Source: Leptidea sinapis (Eukaryota > Arthropoda > Insecta > Lepidoptera > Pieridae). From it: DNA of 64,000 nt. Positions 52,501-53,669 of this stretch are shown in pieces. How positions within the stretch are numbered: position 1 is the stretch's first letter; each line of letters starts with the position of its first letter. The stretch covers positions 5,146,001-5,210,000 of the forward strand of contig NC_066273.1 of the NCBI RefSeq assembly GCF_905404315.1, written 5' to 3'. The notes below the pieces were generated by a model, which was given only the letters and a program-made list of their open reading frames with translations, was not told the origin of the DNA and made no database searches. The translations under genes were made by a program, and so were the position numbers.

Positions 52501-53388
52501 GAAATTATTCCTCCGAAAAATTCGCGATAAAAATATTATAACGTTTTTGATAACACATTTACTTAGTTTATACTAAAGTATTTAAATAAAACACTTTTAA
52601 AGGATTAAATCAAGTGTTATTGTTACCGAAATTAGGTTTTTGCGTAAAAGTTACATTTTTATTTTTATTTTAGCTAACCCGACGTTTCAAGACCTTTCCA
52701 GATCTCGTTTTCAGGGGGACGTGTAAAAACACAGTTACAATTACACGCGTTTTAATCATTTAAAAGTGTTTTATTCAAATACTATATACTAGTCATTAAA
52801 TTTACTGTAATGATAATTGAGAAGGCTGTCGAATTACCCAAAACATCGAACCCCGATTTTCATTGATAACTTTTTGCTCCGGCAACCAAAAAATCCAAAC
52901 CTCGAGACCACCGTTGAAAAACGTGTTTCGTGAGAATAAATCAACAGGTGCATGCAAGATAATATGCTTACCAAAAGCTGAGCGTTCCCGTGCCTGTCGT
53001 CTACCCAAGCGACAACCAAATCAGCTCCTCTCATATTCCTCGCAGAATTGAACCCTAATCCAACATAACCACGGGTTCTCGCTTCCAATCTGAACGTAAT
53101 ACTCGTATCTGTGTTAACCCATCTCAGTAAAACATCACCGCTTTCGTCTAATCTCTCTGAATGCGCCCATATCAAACTCGATTCGTACGATCTAGAGTCG
53201 AATGATTCTCTCCGATGCCTTCTGTACTCGTTTACGATTCTTGATGTTTTTTCGCTTTTCCTCTCCGTGTGTGAGTTCTGTGTGTAATTCGATCGTACTT
53301 CATTCAGCTGACTTGTTTGTTTGTATCGAGGTAGTTTTGCATCACAAATGAGCAAAGCGCTTAAGATGAAAAAGGATTGTATGTTCAT
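8153..53388 (-). CDS. Moxd1: DBH-like (MOXD1-type) copper monooxygenase, 12 exons, 724 aa
   Basis: Predicted copper type II, ascorbate-dependent monooxygenase of the DBH/PHM/MOXD1 family, hydroxylating a small substrate in the secretory pathway or at the cell surface; the substrate is not known from sequence. Exons join in phase over GT-AG introns: 53388-52972, 24672-24523, 22087-21929, 16948-16636, 15693-15592, 15017-14854, 13893-13777, 13291-13145, 12450-12296, 11254-11154, 9802-9636, 8335-8153 (2175 nt with stop). Layout: signal peptide about 1-17, basic linker to about 70, DOMON about 70-200, copper N-terminal domain about 225-380, copper C-terminal domain about 385-550, then a variable region and a hydrophobic tail (706-723). 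Ligands by family alignment: H297, H298, H372 (CuH) and H450, H452, M525 (CuM). Sequons at N34, N166, N590, N621 and N673. The length fits the family. The tail favours a MOXD1 homolog over DBH or tyramine beta-hydroxylase; orthology within the MOXD group is inference. Confidence 0.92.
8505..8650 (+). repeat. Dispersed repeat family I, copy 1
   Basis: Shares GTGTGCGTGACA, a TGTGTTAGTGT block, ATAGAGG-TTA and GACGTTTTCACAG with 14330-14475; a shorter piece occurs at 10108-10155. Inside intron 11 of the Moxd1-like gene. Confidence 0.6.
8868..9192 (+). mobile_element. RTE-type LINE 3' end
   Basis: Encodes RIRNEENRMRTKVTDIAQ-like sequence, KWQWAGHIVRQ, then GRHSVGRPL and the TDDLVKIAGI motif, ending in GATGATGATG. 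Truncated reverse transcriptase C terminus, inserted in intron 11 opposite to the host gene. Confidence 0.85.
9205..9620 (+). mobile_element. Jockey-like LINE family J 3' end, copy 1
   Basis: Encodes MPATRLSRVNKSFVGR, the extreme C terminus of the reverse transcriptase ORF (stop at about 9386), followed by a 3' UTR with CCCGCCGAGTTTGTTGCGCC and the terminal AATAAAAATATTTGAATTTG tail. Related copies at 31754 and 45780. Confidence 0.8.
9636..9802 (-). CDS. Moxd1: Moxd1-like exon 11
   Basis: Codes the end of codon 609 and residues 610-664, phase 0 out at GCT|GTGAGT. LIKDPPEFRNKTFMMHLNEM and a short W-S-E-P-L-L-T-E motif resemble the post-copper-domain region of MOXD1 homologs. Acceptor TTTTGCAG. 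N621 is a glycosylation sequon. Confidence 0.9.
9868..10107 (+). mobile_element. Retroposon family A, copy 3
   Basis: Nearly complete from CCAGTGCTCCTTTGCACAGG to CTGCATTGTAATGGG; the 3' tail is replaced by a family I fragment (10108-10155). In intron 10. Confidence 0.85.
10156..10619. other. Intron 10 sequence, nothing firm
   Basis: No supported feature. Confidence 0.4.
10620..10710 (-). repeat. tRNA-derived SINE head, decayed
   Basis: On the minus strand a CGGGTTCGAGTACCGC B-box region and a GCACGAAACGCGAG segment align with the tRNA-like heads at 18071 and 60366. The arms no longer pair well. Confidence 0.55.
10790..10845. repeat. Terminal piece of a foldback element
   Basis: TTTAATCCTTTAAACAGTG and the following TTTTATTTAAACATTAAAG match the arms of the foldback at 52565-52795. 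Confidence 0.5.
10852..11118 (-). mobile_element. tRNA-headed SINE (family M), full-length copy
   Basis: Read on the minus strand: a tRNA-like head with A box TAGCCGAGTGG and B box GGTTCGAATCC, then TGATGAATATGG, CCGAGTCATGGATG, CTTGTAACCCATAACAC, and an end CAAGATAATTTGTGTG then (ATT)n. Copies at 17138, 38570, 44540, 53905 and 56425. Inside intron 10. Confidence 0.85.
11154..11254 (-). CDS. Moxd1: Moxd1-like exon 10: variable C-terminal region
   Basis: Codes the end of codon 575, residues 576-608 and the first base of 609. Acidic, weakly conserved segment with a glycosylation sequon at N590. The donor was set at A|GTGAGT because it is the better consensus and the only choice that keeps frame with exon 11; a second GT lies six bases on. 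Confidence 0.86.
11255..12295. other. Intron 9, no feature recognised
   Basis: AT-rich intron; the open frame at 12000-12251 resembles no known protein. Confidence 0.4.
12296..12450 (-). CDS. Moxd1: Moxd1-like exon 9: CuM methionine ligand
   Basis: Codes residues 524-574 plus two bases of codon 575. Begins EMCLSFILYYPRTELAGC; M525 aligns with the CuM methionine, and the E-M-C-x-x-x-x-x-Y-Y-P motif is diagnostic of the family. Acceptor TTACAG, donor GG|GTAAGC. Confidence 0.95.
12610..12890. mobile_element. Long foldback MITE in intron 8
   Basis: Inner arms 12724-12752 and 12769-12797 are a nearly perfect inverted repeat (ATCATCCAAACGAGTGTTGT) around a loop of about 16 bases. The pairing continues outward with mismatches (CTCTATAAAAGATTCTGAAA against CTCTATTAAAGATTCTAAAA), so almost the whole 280 bases can fold. 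Confidence 0.75.
13145..13291 (-). CDS. Moxd1: Moxd1-like exon 8: copper C-terminal domain core
   Basis: Codes residues 475-523, phase 0 at both ends. ENTYDARYQQSR, then GDTLITECTYDSTSRD, fit the family's YDFNYQ and GD-x-L-x-TEC-x-YD-T/S-x-x-R motifs. It ends GGYSASQ, immediately before the methionine-ligand exon. Acceptor TTTCAG, donor CAA|GTAAGA. Confidence 0.95.
13597..13758. mobile_element. Small MITE with AGCGCCATCT ends
   Basis: TAGCGCCATCTAGTTTTAAT on the left and the inverted GTTTTATTACAGATGGCGCT on the right bound about 160 bases in intron 7. Non-coding. Confidence 0.55.
13777..13893 (-). CDS. Moxd1: Moxd1-like exon 7: CuM H-x-H motif
   Basis: Codes residues 436-474, phase 0 at both ends. 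Contains PEEGINIVSVLLHAHGTAKK; H450 and H452 align with the two CuM histidines of DBH/PHM (relatives read L-H-T-H-L-A-G-R). Acceptor TTTACAG, donor GAG|GTAATT. Confidence 0.95.
14330..14475 (+). repeat. Dispersed repeat family I, copy 2
   Basis: See the copy at 8505; same block order, in intron 6. Confidence 0.6.
14577..14750 (+). mobile_element. Retroposon family A, 5'-truncated copy
   Basis: Starts at the GCAATAATGTGTAAGCATG block and runs to CTGAACGTCCTGCTCGTCTC with an internal deletion. In intron 6. Confidence 0.8.
14854..15017 (-). CDS. Moxd1: Moxd1-like exon 6: inter-domain segment
   Basis: Codes residues 382-435 (two leading bases complete codon 381), phase 0 out at AGT|GTAAGT. Starts LDNSGIRIHYSPTLRPHDA, matching the D-x-SG-x-R-x-Y-x-T-x-x-LR-x-x-D pattern of the family, and ends with GICSPECTNS, carrying conserved disulfide cysteines. 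Confidence 0.94.
15018..15591. other. Intron 5, no feature recognised
   Basis: Nothing beyond AT-rich sequence. Confidence 0.4.
15592..15693 (-). CDS. Moxd1: Moxd1-like exon 5: third CuH histidine
   Basis: Codes residues 348-380 with split codons at both ends (phase 1 in, phase 1 out). PENVGIPLGGRGGVSFYMLE then VHYDN: the family has P-x-N-V-G-x-P-L and L-x-V-H-Y, where the histidine (H372) is the third CuH ligand. Acceptor TTTCCAG, donor G|GTAAGT. Confidence 0.95.
16053..16158 (+). mobile_element. Fragment of the endonuclease-bearing retroelement
   Basis: Encodes QLISLAIQRGNAASIIGTL, nearly identical to the C terminus of the 283-residue frame at 25745-26596. It is fused directly to a family A copy at its 3' side. 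In intron 4. Confidence 0.8.
16159..16425 (+). mobile_element. Retroposon family A copy
   Basis: Runs from GCGCCTATTCCTGCCGTGAA to CTCGTCTCGTCCC plus an A-run; missing only the 5' end. Confidence 0.85.
16505..16531. repeat. (TA)n microsatellite
   Basis: Uninterrupted TA dinucleotide run in intron 4. Confidence 0.9.
16636..16948 (-). CDS. Moxd1: Moxd1-like exon 4: copper N-terminal domain with HH motif
   Basis: Codes residues 243-346 plus one base of codon 347; ATTACAG acceptor, G|GTATGT donor. Begins LTIPHVMATLFWCKVF, the family entry motif (relatives: IP..T.YWC). Contains SPVHHMVLYEC, whose H297 and H298 are CuH ligands, and a C-x-TPIAAWAMGSKG segment matching the conserved region after the HHM motif. 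The relatives' D-T-x-Y before the Trp-Cys is replaced by A-T-L-F here. Confidence 0.95.
17138..17345 (-). mobile_element. tRNA-headed SINE family M, head truncated
   Basis: Matches the SINE at 10852-11118 from its ATATTGACACACTTTT end up to a broken head (CTACCGGGATCCGAA). In intron 3. Confidence 0.8.
17439..17787 (+). mobile_element. Helitron, complete short copy
   Basis: 5' end TCTATACTAATATATAAAG, 3' end GCCGGGTCAGCTAG, inserted between A (17438) and T (17788) as Helitrons do. Non-autonomous, 349 bases, close match to 27752-28101. Confidence 0.88.
17862..18240 (+). mobile_element. tRNA-headed SINE (family T) with doubled body
   Basis: A body block (ATCCTAGAAGTGAGGGTTAT then CACTTT) occurs twice, at about 17876-17925 and 18180-18230, with a tRNA-like head between them at 18071-18143. 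The head folds into a complete cloverleaf: acceptor GAACGGT/ATCGTTC, D stem GCTC/GAGC, anticodon stem CCGGC/GCCGG, T stem GTGGG/CCCGC. The base before the anticodon is C, not T, and the variable loop is short, so a working tRNA is unlikely. Confidence 0.75.
18241..18780. other. Intron 3 sequence, nothing firm
   Basis: Contains a TGTATGACGTCACTTT segment seen in other lepidopteran repeats but no clear boundaries. Confidence 0.35.
18785..18905 (+). mobile_element. LINE 3' tail
   Basis: CGACGACCTTATTGTACACG, then a TAAATAAATAAATAAAAA end, the usual short 3' UTR of Jockey-like LINEs. Confidence 0.5.
19380..19558 (-). repeat. Dispersed repeat family H, copy 1
   Basis: Its reverse complement shares AAATAGCCAG, CCCAGTTTCCTGGATTTTC and CACAAACCTTATGTATTAG with 43540-43705. 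Confidence 0.6.
19560..19890 (+). mobile_element. LINE family K 3' end, copy 1
   Basis: Encodes a reverse-transcriptase C terminus (FYNKVPATVQALSINKFKC, stop soon after) followed by a 3' UTR with CTCTCAGAGCGCCATTTG and TCCGAAGCGGTAGTA. Copies at 26640 and 33845. Confidence 0.75.
19891..20835. other. Intron 3 sequence, nothing recognised
   Basis: AT-rich, with a short TA microsatellite just before it at about 19884-19900. Confidence 0.4.
20848..21095 (+). mobile_element. MITE family F, copy 2 (best preserved)
   Basis: Ends CAAATGATTTGAGTTTTCTT and its inverse, each continuing about 40 bases (AGTGTTAATTCCGCCAAT). The centre has CACGAGGCACC and CGAAACACGTG. It is followed by the shared block GGATTTCCGCAAAGTAACGC. 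In intron 3. Confidence 0.78.
21612..21910 (+). mobile_element. Retroposon family A, nearly complete copy
   Basis: From TTGCACAGGATGCCGGCC to CGTCCCTAATTGTAATAAAA. The open frames inside it on both strands are repeat-derived. It ends about 18 bases from exon 3 of the Moxd1-like gene, just outside the splice donor on the minus strand. Confidence 0.88.
21929..22087 (-). CDS. Moxd1: Moxd1-like exon 3: DOMON end and linker to copper domains
   Basis: Codes residues 190-242, phase 0 at both ends, TTTACAG acceptor and AAT|GTAAGT donor. It starts EDTTQLLWALGP, the last DOMON strand (relatives have a WA-x-G pattern here), and ends with a PLKNWDVRITN linker that leads into the copper domain. Confidence 0.92.
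22608..22892 (-). mobile_element. Helitron, complete short copy
   Basis: Minus-strand 5' end TCCTACTAATATTATAAATG, 3' end ACGTTTGCCGGGTCAGCTAG, between A and T. 285 bases, in intron 2. Confidence 0.85.
22893..23129. other. Intron 2 sequence, nothing recognised
   Basis: AT-rich. Confidence 0.4.
23130..23230 (+). mobile_element. RTE LINE 3' tail
   Basis: GATGAGGGCAGCGCAGGA, GATCGTCGTGGAGATC and GCCCAGCAGTGGACGTC followed by a GATGAT run. Confidence 0.8.
23690..24310 (+). mobile_element. Jockey/CR1-like LINE, reverse transcriptase C terminus, frameshifted
   Basis: Encodes YFSYFHSVMSYGIILWGRAA and FVLQKRAIRAVYKM, the conserved late-RT and linker region, then after frameshifts KVDNVIFYNKLPNDIK and a stop at about 24150. 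A 3' UTR with AATAAATTATAATGG follows. In intron 2. Confidence 0.8.
24523..24672 (-). CDS. Moxd1: Moxd1-like exon 2: second half of DOMON
   Basis: Codes residues 140-189, phase 0 at both ends, between a TTCTCAG acceptor and a GGG|GTAAGT donor. It continues the DOMON domain with the family pattern D-x-H near the start, a Q-N-Y-E-L segment, then the TCDRQDFVIG motif (TC-D..D in relatives). It joins exon 1 across an intron of about 28.3 kb. Confidence 0.93.
24705..24850 (+). repeat. Dispersed repeat family C, copy 3
   Basis: TATATAAGAGGGGGCAAACG, GGCAAGAGGCTCACGG, a GTTGTCGGCCTGGGAG block and CTTGAAGGTCCCTAAG. It lies about 30 bases beyond the acceptor of exon 2. Confidence 0.75.
24868..25085 (-). 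mobile_element. Retroposon family A, 5'-truncated copy
   Basis: Reverse complement of the 3' two thirds of the family; ends at the GGGCGCCGTAGC block. In intron 1. Confidence 0.85.
25086..25700. other. Intron 1 sequence, nothing recognised
   Basis: AT-rich without a supported feature. Confidence 0.4.
25705..26595 (-). mobile_element. 5'-truncated retroelement with putative PD-(D/E)XK endonuclease domain
   Basis: Open frame of 283 codons (25745-26596, no ATG at its start). About residues 95-111 have a zinc-binding pattern (CRCG, then GRHGLSC). Next comes GKRPDGMTLVAW followed 7 residues later by WDATCVDT, the PD...D layout of a restriction-like endonuclease. It ends with VETLGPWGPEARRMFK and LAIQRGNAASILGTL. 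This tail is widespread in invertebrate retroelements annotated as reverse-transcriptase-like; the exact clade is not certain. In-frame stops lie just upstream of the frame, so the element is 5' truncated, but the remaining frame is intact. Confidence 0.7.
26640..26845 (+). mobile_element. LINE family K 3' UTR, copy 2
   Basis: CGCTCTCAGAGCTCATTTTT, TCTGAAGCAGTAGTAGTG and TTCTAAAGGAATCAATTTTG match 19780-19880. Confidence 0.7.
26846..27170. other. Intron 1 sequence, nothing recognised
   Basis: AT-rich. Confidence 0.35.
27171..27500 (+). mobile_element. Probable LINE 3' UTR
   Basis: GC-richer, non-repetitive stretch ending in GGGATGAATAAATGAATGAA, a tail like those of LINE 3' ends. No coding match recognised, so tentative. 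Confidence 0.35.
27578..27668 (-). mobile_element. Second 3' tail of the endonuclease-bearing retroelement
   Basis: Matches 25709-25797 with very few differences (CATTACGTGGAAGCGTACCA), then stops abruptly: an independent, strongly 5'-truncated insertion. Confidence 0.8.
27752..28101 (+). mobile_element. Helitron, complete short copy
   Basis: Ends TCTATACTAATATTATAAAG and GCCGGGTCAGCTAG, between A and T. Very close to 17439-17787; carries an expanded (GTTT)n run after the 5' end. Confidence 0.88.
28350..28500 (+). mobile_element. LINE 3' UTR fragment
   Basis: GAGTTTCTTACTACTTCTTC, TCATTAGCTCAACCCTTTAC, GAAGTAGCAGCGGTAG and GACATTCATAAGTGTCATTT are a common lepidopteran LINE 3' UTR. Confidence 0.6.
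28501..28885. other. Intron 1 sequence, nothing recognised
   Basis: AT-rich. Confidence 0.35.
28886..29290 (-). mobile_element. LINE reverse transcriptase C terminus (MWCWRR type), copy 1
   Basis: Minus-strand frame with MWCWRRLLGIPWTAHRTNVS, GYFGHIARRDEDNLERL, then VTGKVEGRRPRGRSPMRWTD. This is a standard LINE tail protein; host-gene status rejected. Truncated at both ends. Related copy at 35870. Confidence 0.8.
29459..29770 (+). mobile_element. MITE family G, copy 1
   Basis: AAGGCCGTTCCCAATATTCA at the left and ATATTGGGAACAGCCGTT at the right form inverted ends. The inside has GTCCCAATAAACTTATCGAC, GACAGACAGCGTGTACGG (minus) and ATTGACAGCTAATTACTGAC. About 310 bases. Copy 2, in the opposite orientation, is at 47948. 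Confidence 0.8.
29841..30215 (-). mobile_element. Helitron, complete copy
   Basis: Minus-strand 5' TCTATATATTATATAAAAAT, 3' end CGTCTGTCGGGTCAGCTAG, between A and T. Shares its 3' subterminal sequence with 39876-40202 rather than with the 17439 type. Confidence 0.8.
30312..30625 (-). mobile_element. Helitron, decayed 3' end
   Basis: 5' TCTAATATATAAAATTCTCG; the 3' CTAG has mutated to CTAC. Matches 3960-4404 in its centre. Confidence 0.7.
30969..31270 (+). mobile_element. Helitron, complete short copy
   Basis: 5' TCTATACATATAAATAAAAT, 3' GTTTGCCGGGTCAGCTAG, between A (30968) and T (31271). Confidence 0.85.
31435..31500 (-). repeat. tRNA-SINE family T body fragment
   Basis: Reverse complement of the GTGATGGTTATCACTTT-type body block next to the heads at 18071 and 46990. 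Confidence 0.6.
31754..32100 (+). mobile_element. Jockey-like LINE family J, copy 2
   Basis: One open frame of about 100 codons: INILTVASQYILDNVMYG, then NTSNRPKLIMPTTRLSQV, the reverse-transcriptase C terminus, frameshifted near the end relative to copy 1. Confidence 0.8.
32101..32530. other. Intron 1 sequence, nothing recognised
   Basis: AT-rich. Confidence 0.35.
32531..32710 (+). mobile_element. Retroposon family A, internally deleted copy
   Basis: GGCGCCTATTTCTACCGTGA joins directly to GGGCGCCGTAGCTAGTGAAG; ends CGTCTCGTCCCTTATGAG. Confidence 0.8.
32822..32994 (+). mobile_element. MITE family F, copy 3, 5'-truncated
   Basis: Contains GCCTCGTGTAGAGGCGAAAC, ATATTGGCGGAATTAATACT and the shared block GGATTTCCGCAAAGTAACGC, then is cut by a family A copy. 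Confidence 0.75.
32995..33135 (-). mobile_element. Retroposon family A, 5' half
   Basis: Reverse complement from the GTAGCTAGTGAAATTACTGG block to CCAGTGGGAGGGTCCTTTGC, the family's 5' end. Confidence 0.82.
33136..33840. other. Intron 1 sequence, nothing recognised
   Basis: AT-rich. Confidence 0.4.
33845..34165 (-). mobile_element. LINE family K 3' end, copy 3
   Basis: Minus strand: FHNKVPVTVQAL-like C terminus, then the 3' UTR with GCTCCATTTGTTTCCGAAGC and GTAGTTAATCTAGTATATTA. Confidence 0.72.
34166..35865. other. Intron 1 sequence, mostly unassigned
   Basis: Contains a GC-richer patch (34340-34600) with an open frame that is not recognisable, and a short stretch near 34700-34750 (GCACTCCTGTGATTCCTCTG) like LINE family R. 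The rest shows nothing. Confidence 0.35.
35870..36300 (+). mobile_element. LINE reverse transcriptase C terminus (MWCWRR type), copy 2
   Basis: MEMWCWRRMLGVSWTEFRTN, ILKFCGHVSRRESKSIQRL and VVQGKVESTKGRGRLPMRW. Same family as 28886-29290, opposite strand. Confidence 0.8.
36301..37145. other. Intron 1 sequence, nothing recognised
   Basis: AT-rich. Confidence 0.35.
37150..37312 (+). mobile_element. RTE LINE 3' end
   Basis: GGCGACCACGTACCGGTAGA, GACCGATGATCTGGTCAA and CCAGCGCAGGACCGATCGTC; ends before the usual GATGAT run. Confidence 0.78.
37313..37975. other. Intron 1 sequence
   Basis: A short Helitron-like segment near 37820-37860 (AAAATCTATTCAGTAGTTTG); otherwise nothing. Confidence 0.35.
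37976..38225 (+). repeat. Dispersed repeat ending GGTTCCTTTTTTGCCATTTT
   Basis: Includes a (CAGA)n run at about 38153-38177, then ATGACGAAATTATGAGGG and CTACGGAACCCTAA, a widespread lepidopteran repeat end. Confidence 0.6.
38226..38569. other. Intron 1 sequence, nothing recognised
   Basis: The frame at 38286-38528 is hydrophobic and unrecognised. Confidence 0.3.
38570..38790 (+). mobile_element. tRNA-headed SINE family M, diverged copy
   Basis: B-box CTGGGTTCGAGCCCCGA, then GCATGATGAAAATGAATG and a body resembling family M up to TCATTTGGGG. Confidence 0.6.
38791..39875. other. Intron 1 sequence, nothing recognised
   Basis: AT-rich. Confidence 0.4.
39876..40202 (+). mobile_element. Helitron, complete copy
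   Basis: 5' TCTTAATATATTTAATCAGT, 3' CGTCTGTCGGGTCAGCTAG, between A and T. Confidence 0.78.
40203..41237. other. Intron 1 sequence
   Basis: A second type of Helitron 3' end (GTCGCGGGCAGTAGCTAG) ends near 40602; its 5' limit is not visible. Otherwise nothing. Confidence 0.35.
41238..41519 (-). other. Unexplained 93-codon open frame without ATG
   Basis: Stop-to-stop frame of 93 sense codons, ending TAA at 41238-41240, with no methionine start. The translation looks protein-like: VGITERVVILQHVGLACQPL, then DARQEREDISRIRRRN, then FHQRVYAFVAGSQVIGDLAY and EVVECYAKINAH before the stop. It could be the last exon of a nested gene, a processed pseudogene fragment or an unfamiliar transposon ORF. Intron 1 of the Moxd1-like gene runs through it on the same strand. 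No convincing acceptor or poly(A) signal was found. Confidence 0.35.
41520..42060. other. Intron 1 sequence, nothing recognised
   Basis: AT-rich. Confidence 0.35.
42060..42350 (+). repeat. Repeat with tRNA-like end
   Basis: AATCTCGGAAACGGCTCCTT and GAAATTTAGTATACGGGTAG are common in lepidopteran Helitron/SINE sequences. It is followed at 42280-42342 by a decayed tRNA-like head (GTAGCTCAGATTCGG, CCGGTTCAACTCC). Confidence 0.4.
42351..43055. other. Intron 1 sequence, nothing recognised
   Basis: AT-rich. Confidence 0.35.
43060..43122 (-). mobile_element. RTE LINE 3' tail
   Basis: CATCATCATCATCAACAGCC and GGAAGACGTCCACTGCTGG, the reverse complement of the family's last bases. Confidence 0.7.
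43123..43535. other. Intron 1 sequence, nothing recognised
   Basis: No supported feature. Confidence 0.35.
43540..43705 (+). repeat. Dispersed repeat family H, copy 2
   Basis: Reverse-orientation match of 19380-19558. Confidence 0.6.
43706..44100. other. Intron 1 sequence, nothing recognised
   Basis: No supported feature. Confidence 0.35.
44105..44498. mobile_element. MITE with 60-base inverted ends
   Basis: Left CCACGGATGAGTAAAATAAG then GACTCCGCGCCGTGAC and GTGAAGCACC; the right end inverts to CCACGGACGAGTAAAAAATA, GGACTCCGTGTCACC and GTGAAGCACC. Inside has GATGGCAAATCTCATAATGG. No transposase. Confidence 0.75.
44540..44805 (+). mobile_element. tRNA-headed SINE family M, nearly full length
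   Basis: Head CTGCCTACTGAGCTAGAGGT and TCGAGTCCAGGTAGG, body TGATGAATATGAATG and CCGAGTCATGGATG, end TTGGGGCATGATAATTTGTC then an (ATT)n tail. Confidence 0.8.
45119..45677. mobile_element. MITE with ends AGACC-GATTTCACCA
   Basis: The left end AAGACCGATTTCACCAAC and the right end TGGTGAAATCGGGTCTTT are inverted. The inside is lightly palindromic (ACTCAATTTTACGTAAAC; AAACGCGTTTAGGC). About 560 bases, non-coding. Confidence 0.65.
45780..46258 (+). mobile_element. Jockey-like LINE family J 3' end, copy 3
   Basis: CATAACCATAATGTTAACAC, a MPSTRLSRDSKSFVGRY-like C terminus, a 3' UTR with GCCCGCTGAGTTTGTTGCGC and the AATAAAAATATTTGAAATAT tail. Confidence 0.8.
46260..46984. other. Intron 1 sequence, nothing recognised
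   Basis: No supported feature. Confidence 0.35.
46985..47172 (+). mobile_element. tRNA-headed SINE family T, copy
   Basis: Head GAACGGTTAGCTCAGTTG with a damaged anticodon arm, B box GGGTTTGAATCCC, then the body block TTAGAAGTGAGGGTTATCAC as at 18150-18235. Confidence 0.75.
47173..47560. other. Intron 1 sequence, nothing recognised
   Basis: No supported feature. Confidence 0.35.
47565..47695 (-). mobile_element. LINE family R 3' tail, decayed
   Basis: CTTGCAACATCAGAGATATC and GGCCGGCCTTTTAGGTAGG resemble the reverse complement of 58670-58750. Confidence 0.4.
47948..48253 (-). mobile_element. MITE family G, copy 2
   Basis: TAACGGCCGTTC at the left and GAACGGCCGTTA at the right. Inner sequence is the reverse complement of 29459-29770 (GACAGACAGCGTGTACGGAT, GTTACCGTCGATAAGTTTAT). 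Confidence 0.82.
48254..49935. other. Intron 1 sequence, nothing recognised
   Basis: About 1.7 kb without an identifiable repeat or exon. Short open frames here show no family features. Confidence 0.4.
49940..50312 (+). mobile_element. RTE LINE 3' end, longest copy
   Basis: Encodes AQRAMERAMLGVTLRDRIRN, then RTKVTDIAQIIAKL, an in-frame TGA, GHIFRRIDGRWGYKVLEW and TRWTDDLVKIAGIHWMRAAQ, ending in GATGATGATG. A dead copy. Confidence 0.85.
50555..50705 (+). repeat. Dispersed repeat family C, copy 4
   Basis: TATATAAGAGGGGCAGACGG, GCAAGAGGTTCACGTGAT and GATACCAGCCTTGAAGG. Confidence 0.7.
50706..52065. other. Intron 1 sequence, nothing recognised
   Basis: No supported feature. Confidence 0.4.
52070..52290 (+). 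mobile_element. LINE family R 3' end, copy
   Basis: Encodes KLWNELSCAVCPGRYYVGTF-like sequence, AYTFLKGRIA and a 3' UTR with ATCACTTAACACCAGGTGAC and a run of A at the end. Confidence 0.75.
52560..52798. mobile_element. Foldback element
   Basis: Left arm AAGTATTTAAATAAAACACT then TTTAAAGGATTAAA; the right arm TTTTAATCATTTAAAAGTGT then TTTATTCAAATACT is its inverse. The centre has AACCCGACGTTTCAAGACC. About 170 bases from the exon 1 donor, inside intron 1. Confidence 0.65.
52972..53388 (-). CDS. Moxd1: Moxd1-like exon 1: signal peptide, basic linker, start of DOMON
   Basis: Codes residues 1-139. The start is the first ATG after an in-frame stop at 53419-53421 and has an A-rich context. Residues 1-17 are a typical hydrophobic signal peptide. 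Residues 18-66 are rich in Lys, Arg, Ser and Asn and include RRHRR at 56-60, a furin-type basic site. From W74 on the DOMON fold begins (LIWAHSERLDESGDVLLRW, then RGYVGLGFN and GADLVVAWVDD). The exon ends in phase 0 at a TTG|GTAAGC donor. A 5' UTR splice acceptor may lie just upstream (a TTCCAG ends near 53428), but the untranslated exon cannot be fixed from sequence. Confidence 0.9.
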
Positions 53389-53619
53389 TTTATATCGAAG
53401 TCTATCTGCACATAACTTTTAGATTACCTGGAACAAAAAAAAGGACTTTAAAAATATAAATTAATAATAGATATAATATAATTCCTACTAATTTTATAAA
53501 CGTGAATGTAACTAGAGATAAGTTTCATATAAAAAGTTTGGAACGGGAGCGAAAACGGGAACCGGAACTGGAATAGACACGAGATAATCTTCAATTTCAA
53601 ATTTGCTTAGTGTTTTTAA

Positions 53620-53663
53620 AAACCCTTTATCTACGCGGACGAAGTCGCGGCCATCAGGTAGTA
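53620..53663 (+). mobile_element. Helitron 3' end, second type
   Basis: CTACGCGGACGAAGTCGCGG then CCATCAGGTAG, a slightly mutated version of a common lepidopteran Helitron terminus. Confidence 0.5.
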
Positions 53664-53669
53664 ATAATA

